Part shown: one piece after another, positions 58,974 to 64,000 of the stretch
Numbering within the stretch: position 1 is the stretch's first letter
How the letters are laid out: each line of letters begins with the position of its first letter
NCBI RefSeq assembly: GCF_013377885.1
Contig: NZ_JABKAU010000008.1
Coordinates: 87,571-151,570 of the forward strand
Direction: 5' to 3'
Length of the DNA: 64,000 nt
DNA from: Hymenobacter lapidiphilus
GTDB lineage: Bacteria > Bacteroidota > Bacteroidia > Cytophagales > Hymenobacteraceae
Notes under the pieces: model-generated
The model's input: only the letters and a program-made list of their open reading frames with translations
Database searches by the model: none
Told to the model about the DNA's origin: nothing
Position numbers and translations under genes: made by a program

Positions 58974-60050
58974 CTACTGTGGTATCACCCTATACAATAC
59001 CGCGCCGATGGCGGTGAACACGATGCTTGGGACCCAGGCGGCCAGCAGGGGCGAGAGGGTGCCGACAGCCGCCAGGTTGCGGCTCAGAATCACGAAGATG
59101 ATGAACACGAACGCCAGCACAAAGCCCAGCGCAATTTGCCCGCCCACGCCGGCGCGGCTCTTGCGGGCGCTCATAATCACCCCGATTACCGTGAGGATGA
59201 ACATGGCATAGGGATAAGCGAACCGCTCGTACTTCTCGCTCAGGTACACTTGCGTGTCGTCGGCGCCGCGGGCTATTTTGGTGTTGATGTAGCGGTTGAG
59301 TTCGGGCAGCGTCAGGGTTTCGGCCAGGCGGTAAGTGCTGGCGAAATCCTTCGGGAACAGGTTGAGCGTAGTGTCGCGGGCGGCCAGCGTCTTGAGGCTT
59401 TCCTTTTCCCCACTGAAGGTGCGCACCAGCTGGGGCGTCAGGTGCCAGGCCTGTTTGGTGGAGTCCCAGGTGATGGCCTCGGCCGTGAGCCGGCGCTTGA
59501 GTAGTTGCCCGTCGATGGTTTCGAGCGCGAACTTGTAGCCTACGTTGTTCACGTTGTCGTAGCTCTCCATGAACGCATAGTCCTGGGGGCCAATTTTGAA
59601 ATGCACGTTGCGCCCGCTGAACCGGTAGGGGTTCTTGATGTACTTCTTCTCGAACTCGACCCGCGTTTTGTTGGCAATCGGAATCAACCAGCCCGTCATG
59701 GCCATCGTGAGCAGGCCCAGAATGGCGCTGCCCATCACATAAGGCAGCAGAAACCGTTTGAAGCTAATGCCCGAAGCCAGCATGGCTACTACCTCGGTGC
59801 GCGAGGCCAGCTGGGCCGTTACGAATACCACCGCAATAAACACCGTGATGGGCGAGAGCAGGTTGGCGAAGTACGGAAACAGGTTCAGATAATATTCCGT
59901 CAGAATTTGCCATCCCCCCAGGTCGTGCTGCAGAAAGTCGTCGTTCTTCTCCGTGAAGTCAATCACGCAGATAACCGACACGAGCAGCACCACCGTGAAA
60001 AAAAACGCGGTGAGAAACTTGCCGATGATGTATTTATCGAGAATCTTCAT
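58974..60050 (-). CDS. LptF/LptG family permease (YjgP/YjgQ)
   Basis: A 358-residue inner-membrane permease of the lipopolysaccharide export ABC complex. It begins MKILDKYIIGKFLTAFFFTVVLLVSVICVIDFTEK, with FFPYFANLLSPITVFIAVVFVTAQLASRTEVVAMLASGISFKRFLLPYVMG, the family's opening two helices and cytoplasmic loop. A periplasmic beta-jellyroll part (VHFKIGPQDYAFMESYDNVNNVGYKF) and a final helix pair follow. LptF and LptG cannot be told apart with confidence. A family A repeat is in its leader. Confidence 0.95.
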   Translation of the reverse strand: MKILDKYIIGKFLTAFFFTVVLLVSVICVIDFTEKNDDFLQHDLGGWQILTEYYLNLFPYFANLLSPITVFIAVVFVTAQLASRTEVVAMLASGISFKRFLLPYVMGSAILGLLTMAMTGWLIPIANKTRVEFEKKYIKNPYRFSGRNVHFKIGPQDYAFMESYDNVNNVGYKFALETIDGQLLKRRLTAEAITWDSTKQAWHLTPQLVRTFSGEKESLKTLAARDTTLNLFPKDFASTYRLAETLTLPELNRYINTKIARGADDTQVYLSEKYERFAYPYAMFILTVIGVIMSARKSRAGVGGQIALGFVLAFVFIIFVILSRNLAAVGTLSPLLAAWVPSIVFTAIGAVLYRVIPQ

Positions 60051-60060
60051 GGAAATCAAC

Positions 60061-60187
60061 GGTCATGCTGAGCGAAGCGGAGCGGAGTCGAAGCATCTCT
60101 CCCGCAATGGTAATCCTGACGATAGGTTGGTTTGGCAAAAAAGCAGTAGAGATGCTTCGACTTCGCTCCGCTTCGCTCAGCATGACC
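60061..60187. repeat. Palindromic repeat, family A
   Basis: Outer ends GGTCATGCTGAGCGAAGCGGAGCGG (60061) and complement ending GCTCAGCATGACC (60187), with inner GAAGCATCTCTCCCGCAATGG and AGTAGAGATGCTTCGAC. Between tgt and the LptF/G gene. Confidence 0.94.
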
Positions 60188-60207
60188 CGTTCTTTTGCAC
60201 TCGTTCT

Positions 60208-61338
60208 TTACAGTCGCGTCATCAGCTTCTTTACCATCACGTCCTTCCACTCCCTGAACGTGCCGGCCAGAATTTGCAGGCGGGCCTGCTTTACCAGCCA
60301 GAGGTAAAAGGTGAGGTTGTGGATGGAGGCAATCTGGGGCCCGAGCATTTCCTTGCTGTGGAACAGGTGGCGCACGTAGCTGCGCGAGTAAAATGTGCTC
60401 ACGTAGCCGCCCAGCTCGGCGTCAATCGGCTCAAAATCCTCGGCCCACTTGCGGGCCGCCAGGTTCATGATGCCTTGGGTGGTGTACACCAAGCCGTTGC
60501 GGGCGTTGCGGGTGGGCATTACGCAGTCGAACATATCTACGCCCAACGCAATATTTTCGAGGATATTGGCCGGCGTGCCCACGCCCATCAGGTAGCGGGG
60601 CTTGTCTTTGGGCAGAATGTCGCAGACCAGCTCGGTCATCTCGTACATCATGTCGGCTGGCTCGCCCACGCTCAGGCCGCCAATGGCGTTGCCCTCGCGG
60701 CCCTGCTCGGCCACAAACTCGGCCGACTTAATGCGTAGATCCTTGAACGTGGAGCCCTGCACAATGGGGAACAGCGTCTGGGAGTAACCGTAGTGCCCCT
60801 CGGTGCTGTCGAAACGCTGGATGCAGCGCTTGAGCCAGCGGTGCGTCATGTCGAGCGAGCGGGCGGCGTAGTCGTACTCGCAGGGCCAAGGCGTGCACTC
60901 GTCGAAGGCCATCATAATATCGGCCCCGATGGTGCGCTGAATGTCCATCACGCCCTCGGGCGTAAACAGGTGCTGGCTGCCATCGACGTGCGAGCGGAAC
61001 TTGACGCCCTCCTCCTTGATTTTGCGCGTGTTGCTGAGCGAGTACACCTGGTAGCCGCCCGAATCGGTGAGGATGGGCCGGTCCCAGCCGTTAAACTTGT
61101 GCAGCCCGCCGGCCTGCCGGATAATGTCGAGGCCGGGGCGCAGGTACAGGTGGTAGGTGTTGCCGAGGATAATTTGGGCGTTGATGTCGTCCTTGAGGTC
61201 GCGCTGCTGCACGGCTTTCACGGTGCCGGCCGTGCCCACGGGCATAAATATGGGCGTTTCGATGGACCCGTGGTCGGTGTGGACTACCCCGGCGCGGGCC
61301 TTGGAGTGCGGGTCAGTCGTGAGAAGGTCGAAAGTCAT
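60208..61338 (-). CDS. tgt: tRNA-guanine transglycosylase without zinc cysteines
   Basis: Exchanges guanine 34 for preQ1 in tRNAs for Asp, Asn, His and Tyr; 376 residues. Core motifs: HGSIETPIFMPVGT, LGNTYHLYLRPG, LTDSGGYQVYSLS, FDECTPW (catalytic aspartate region), GGLSVGEP and CVMPTRNARNG. The zinc-site region seen in the E. coli enzyme as CxC...C is replaced here by ELGGYVSTFYSRSY without cysteines, which also appears in other Bacteroidota (memory). Its leader holds a palindrome. Confidence 0.96.
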   Translation of the reverse strand: MTFDLLTTDPHSKARAGVVHTDHGSIETPIFMPVGTAGTVKAVQQRDLKDDINAQIILGNTYHLYLRPGLDIIRQAGGLHKFNGWDRPILTDSGGYQVYSLSNTRKIKEEGVKFRSHVDGSQHLFTPEGVMDIQRTIGADIMMAFDECTPWPCEYDYAARSLDMTHRWLKRCIQRFDSTEGHYGYSQTLFPIVQGSTFKDLRIKSAEFVAEQGREGNAIGGLSVGEPADMMYEMTELVCDILPKDKPRYLMGVGTPANILENIALGVDMFDCVMPTRNARNGLVYTTQGIMNLAARKWAEDFEPIDAELGGYVSTFYSRSYVRHLFHSKEMLGPQIASIHNLTFYLWLVKQARLQILAGTFREWKDVMVKKLMTRL

Positions 61339-61345
61339 TGGTACG

Positions 61346-61446
61346 GAGAAGCTAGGAGCTAGAAGTCAGGAGCTAGAAGGAAGAAGTGGAAAACCGGACT
61401 GTAGGCCCTGCTTCTATCTTCTAGCTCCTAACTCCTGGCTTCTTCC
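61346..61446. repeat. Family D palindrome (AGCTAGAAG/AGGAGCTAG) in the tgt leader
   Basis: AGCTAGGAGCTAGAAG... (61350 on) and the imperfect complement CTTCTAGCTCCTAACTCCTGGCTTC on the right. It lies between the tgt -7 element and its start codon, so in the 5' untranslated RNA. Confidence 0.75.
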
Positions 61447-61448
61447 TG

Positions 61449-61456
61449 CAAAGGTA
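61449..61456 (-). promoter_or_regulatory. Putative -7 element TACCTTTG of tgt
   Basis: Exact TAnnTTTG on the minus strand, about 111 bases before the tgt start; family D repeat lies in between. Confidence 0.5.
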
Positions 61457-61467
61457 CATTGAATGCC

Positions 61468-61475
61468 TACTTTTG
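61468..61475 (+). promoter_or_regulatory. Putative -7 element TACTTTTG of the GT2 gene
   Basis: Exact TAnnTTTG that begins five bases inside an upstream start (61463), which argues for a start at 61493. It overlaps the region of the divergent tgt promoter. Confidence 0.5.
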
Positions 61476-61492
61476 CGGCTTCGAAAACCTTT

Positions 61493-62611
61493 ATGTTTCT
61501 CTCCTACTCTCCGGCCGTTTGGCTGCTGCTGGCGGCCGTGCTGGTGCAGCTCTACTTCGCGCTCTACTACTTCCGGGCCTTTGCCATGCGCCAGCCCGAC
61601 CCGGAAACGGCCGCTGCCGCCGCCGACCTGCCCGTTTCGGTGCTCGTGTGTGCCCGCAACGAGCACGCCAACCTGGAACGCCTGCTGCCACTGCTGCTCA
61701 GCCAGGACTACCCCGCCGAGCTGCTCGAAATCATCCTCATCGACGACCGTTCGACCGACGGCTCCGGCGCGCTGGCCGCGCAGTTTCCGGGCGTACGCCT
61801 CGTTACCGTTCGCAGCACGCCGGCCGGCCTAGCACCCAAGAAATACGCCCTCACGCTGGGCATCAAAACCGCCCGCCATGAACGGCTGCTCTTCACCGAT
61901 GCCGACTGCATTCCGGCCACCAACCAGTGGGTCAGGTACATGCAGCGCGGTTTTGCCAATGGGGCTGGCTTGGTGCTCGGCTATTCGGCCTACGCGCCCG
62001 AACCGGGGGTTCTAAATAAGTTAGTCCGGTTTGAAACCTTACTGACGGGGGCGCAGTATTTGTCGTTCGCCTGGCGAGGCCGGCCCTACATGGGCGTGGG
62101 CCGCAACCTGGGCTACACCCGGGCTGTGTTCCACTCCACCAAAGGCTTCGCTTCCCACATCCGTACCCTCAGCGGCGACGACGATTTGCTGGTGCAGGAC
62201 GCGGTGGCCATTGGGGCCCGGGCGGCCGTAGTGGACCAGCCGGGTGCCCACACGCTCAGCGAAGCCGCGCCTACCTGGGGTGCTTGGTGGCGGCAGAAAC
62301 GGCGGCATCTGTCGGCCGGTAAGCAGTACCGCTTGGCCGATAGAGTGCGCCTCGGGGCATTCATGGGAGCCAATCTGCTGTACTACTTCCTGGTGGTCGG
62401 CCTGCTGTTTTTTCCCGCCAATTGGGTACCTTTGGCTACTGTGTGTCTGCTGCGAACCGTGCTCCTGGGAGCCGTTTATCAGCAGCTCAATCGTCGACTC
62501 GAAGGGCAGCTGCCGGCTGCCGCGCTGCCGTTGCTCGATGCCATATATTTCGTAACTTATCTAGCTCTGGGAATCTCCCTATTCCTTAACCGCTCGCTCC
62601 GATGGAAGTAA
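61493..62611 (+). CDS. Family 2 glycosyltransferase, membrane type
   Basis: A 372-residue (from 61493) processive-type glycosyltransferase. An N-terminal helix (AVWLLLAAVLVQLYFALYYF) precedes the GT2 domain: VSVLVCARNEHANLERLLPLLLSQDYP, IILIDDRSTDGS, ALTLGIKTARHERLLFTDADCIP (DxD), and HTLSEAAPTWGAWWRQKRRHLSAG (QxxRW-like). Three C-terminal helices follow. The start at 61463 adds ten residues. Overlaps the sigma factor gene by 10 bases, suggesting coexpression. Confidence 0.92.
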   Translation: MFLSYSPAVWLLLAAVLVQLYFALYYFRAFAMRQPDPETAAAAADLPVSVLVCARNEHANLERLLPLLLSQDYPAELLEIILIDDRSTDGSGALAAQFPGVRLVTVRSTPAGLAPKKYALTLGIKTARHERLLFTDADCIPATNQWVRYMQRGFANGAGLVLGYSAYAPEPGVLNKLVRFETLLTGAQYLSFAWRGRPYMGVGRNLGYTRAVFHSTKGFASHIRTLSGDDDLLVQDAVAIGARAAVVDQPGAHTLSEAAPTWGAWWRQKRRHLSAGKQYRLADRVRLGAFMGANLLYYFLVVGLLFFPANWVPLATVCLLRTVLLGAVYQQLNRRLEGQLPAAALPLLDAIYFVTYLALGISLFLNRSLRWK

Positions 62612-63216
62612 ACCAGGAAAAACAGTTCTCTGCCAAAGCCAAGCACGACTTCAAGCTGATTCGGGCCGCCGTTGAAAACAACGACGAAAAGGCCTATGCC
62701 GAGCTGATGCAGATTTACAAAAAGCCGGTGTACCACGTGGTGCTGAAAATGGTACGCAACACCGATGACGCCGACGACCTCACCATTGAGGCCTTCGCCA
62801 AGGCGTTCAAGAACCTGCACAAATTCAACCCCGAATTTGCCTTCAGCACCTGGTTGTTCCGCATCGCCACCAATAATTGCATCGATTTTATCCGCAAGAA
62901 TAAAATCAAAACGATGTCGATTGACTCGGCCATCAAGATTGATAACGGCGACGAAATCACCATCGACTTCCGCGACCAGAACCTGAACCCGCAGGAAACG
63001 ACCATCAAGAACCAGAAAATCGAAATCATGCAGCACGTGGTGTCGCGGCTGCCCGACAAATACCAGCGCCTCGTTACGCTCCGCTACTTCGACGAGCTGA
63101 GCTACGAGGAAATTGCCACCGAGCTGAAAGCCCCCCTCGGCACCGTAAAAGCCCAGCTCCACCGCGCCCGCGAGCTGCTGTATGATATGGTAAAGGGCAA
63201 AAAGGAAATTATTTAA
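62602..63216 (+). CDS. RNA polymerase sigma factor, ECF type
   Basis: A 204-residue sigma factor. Region 2 spans DKAYAELMQIYKKPVYHVVLKMVRNTDDADDLTIEAFAKAFKNLHKF and the -10 contact stretch FSTWLFRIATNNCIDFIRK. Region 4 is LPDKYQRLVTLRYFDELSYEEIATELKAPLGTVKAQLHRARELL. A long lysine-rich linker (KNKIKTMSIDSAIKIDNGDEITIDF) separates them. No anti-sigma gene is next to it. It is coupled to the GT2 gene (10-base overlap). Confidence 0.96.
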   Translation: MEVNQEKQFSAKAKHDFKLIRAAVENNDEKAYAELMQIYKKPVYHVVLKMVRNTDDADDLTIEAFAKAFKNLHKFNPEFAFSTWLFRIATNNCIDFIRKNKIKTMSIDSAIKIDNGDEITIDFRDQNLNPQETTIKNQKIEIMQHVVSRLPDKYQRLVTLRYFDELSYEEIATELKAPLGTVKAQLHRARELLYDMVKGKKEII

Positions 63217-63236
63217 GGGAAGAGCGACACACCCTC

Positions 63237-63348
63237 AGAACGTCATTCAGAGCGAAGCGAAGAATCTCGCGTGCGGTCATTGCAATGGTATTGCTACTAC
63301 TGCAACGACCGCACGCGAGGTTCTTCGCTTCGCTCTGAATGACGTTCT
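63237..63348. repeat. Palindromic repeat, family A (GAATCTC subtype)
   Basis: Outer ends AGAACGTCATTCAGAGCG (63237) and complement ending GAATGACGTTCT (63348); inner GAATCTCGCGTGCGGTC and GACCGCACGCGAGG. Between sigma factor and rsmG. Confidence 0.94.
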
Positions 63349-63374
63349 ATTTCACCCTTATTTTATTCTCCCCA

Positions 63375-63995
63375 ATGAACTTGCTCGACCACTACTTCCC
63401 CCACCTTACCGACCAGCAGCGCCGGCAGTTTACCCAACTCGAAACCGAGTTCCGCAATTGGAACGAGCGCCTCAACCTGGTAGCCCGCTCCGACGTGGAT
63501 AACCTTACCGAGCGCCACATCCTGCACTCGCTCGGCATTGCCAAGGTGGTGGAGTTTGCGCCTGGCTCGTCGGTGCTCGACGTGGGCACCGGCGGGGGCC
63601 TGCCGGGGCTGCCGCTGGCCATTCTGTTTCCTGAGGTGAAGTTTCATCTGGTCGATAGCATCGGCAAGAAGATAAAAGCCGTGCAGGACATGGCCGAAAC
63701 CCTGCACCTGACCAACGTAACGGCCGAGCAAATCCGCGCCGAGCAGCTCTCCGCTAAATACGACTACATCGTCAGCCGTGCCGTGGCCCGCCTAGCCACC
63801 TTCCACACTTGGATTGCCCATCGTTACAAACCCCGCGCTGAATCCGCCCCTAACAGTGGCCTCTACTACCTCAAAGGCGGCGACCTGACCGAAGAAATTG
63901 CCGAGTCCGGCCTCCAGGCTCAGGTAACGAACTTGAGCGACTTCTTTGCGGAGGAGTTCTTCGAGACGAAGAAGGTAGTGGTAGTGCCCGTGTAG
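63375..63995 (+). CDS. rsmG: 16S rRNA (guanine-N7) methyltransferase RsmG
   Basis: Methylates G527 of 16S rRNA; 206 residues. Family motifs: QFTQLETEFRNWNERLNLVARSDVDNLTERHILHSLGI, SVLDVGTGGGLPGLPLAILFPEVKFHLVDSIGKKIKAVQ (SAM-binding GTGGGLPG) and YDYIVSRAVARLATF. The start at 63375 (MNLLDHYFP) is preferred over 63339, whose N-terminus lies partly in the upstream repeat. It ends five bases before the window end. Confidence 0.96.
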   Translation: MNLLDHYFPHLTDQQRRQFTQLETEFRNWNERLNLVARSDVDNLTERHILHSLGIAKVVEFAPGSSVLDVGTGGGLPGLPLAILFPEVKFHLVDSIGKKIKAVQDMAETLHLTNVTAEQIRAEQLSAKYDYIVSRAVARLATFHTWIAHRYKPRAESAPNSGLYYLKGGDLTEEIAESGLQAQVTNLSDFFAEEFFETKKVVVVPV

Positions 63996-64000
63996 ATTTT

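Overview
The window looks like a chromosomal segment of a high-GC member of the Bacteroidota, most likely Hymenobacter or a close relative in the Hymenobacteraceae (inference from protein style; no search was run). The signs are Bacteroidota-type promoters (TTTG, about 19 bases, TAnnTTTG) in front of several genes, few Shine-Dalgarno sites, a type IX secretion C-terminal domain, atpD-atpC standing apart from the other ATP synthase genes, a short epsilon subunit, a tRNA-guanine transglycosylase without zinc cysteines, and families common in this phylum (DUF6268, DUF6340-like, DUF2147, DUF3050).

Layout. 0.2-2.7 kb: acetaldehyde-type aldehyde dehydrogenase, a small secreted protein and DUF779. 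2.7-4.3 kb: NTF2-like lipoprotein, glycine-zipper protein and a small hypothetical. 4.4-10.6 kb: tripartite RND efflux operon (tolC-like, hlyD-like, HAE1 pump; minus strand). 10.9-20.4 kb: penicillin-binding protein 1C, a glycosyltransferase-like protein, a BamE-like membrane protein and a giant alpha-2-macroglobulin lipoprotein. 20.5-22.1 kb: AT-rich orphan gene, Uma2 nuclease and RBBP9-like hydrolase. 22.1-27.5 kb: secreted nuclease with a T9SS signal, and an AlkB-type alkane monooxygenase divergent from a LysR regulator. 27.7-31 kb: threonine synthase, ammonium transporter, YggU. 31.2-36.6 kb: endonuclease III, exported protein, SpoU methyltransferase, DoxX-like protein, acylphosphatase, YqjF-like protein, acidic hypothetical. 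36.9-48.3 kb: typA, msrB, DUF3050, histone-like protein, metG, pth, rplY, DUF6340-like lipoprotein, prs, tRNA-Gln. 48.5-53.4 kb: atpDC, a Cys/Met PLP enzyme, DUF2147, DUF6268. 53.7-56.4 kb: a Pgl-type amino-sugar trio. 56.5-64 kb: ispE, Imm8-like AT-rich gene, EamA transporter, LptF/G, tgt, GT2, sigma factor, rsmG.

Most genes are ordinary. The unusual feature is a dense set of long palindromic repeats. One family, with outer ends GTCAT(G/T)CTGAGCG and its complement, occurs about twelve times in 64 kb and only between genes. Several further palindrome types sit in operon gaps and 5' leaders. Some overlap coding sequence: one lies in frame inside the penicillin-binding protein 1C transpeptidase domain, one supplies the N-terminus of a sugar transferase, and one overlaps the GTG start of pth. 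Other points of interest are an AT-rich mosaic patch inside the alpha-2-macroglobulin gene, two AT-rich orphan genes that look like toxin immunity genes, and an isolated terminator just upstream of acylphosphatase.

All calls come from reading the sequence. Family names are by recognition of motifs, without database searches.
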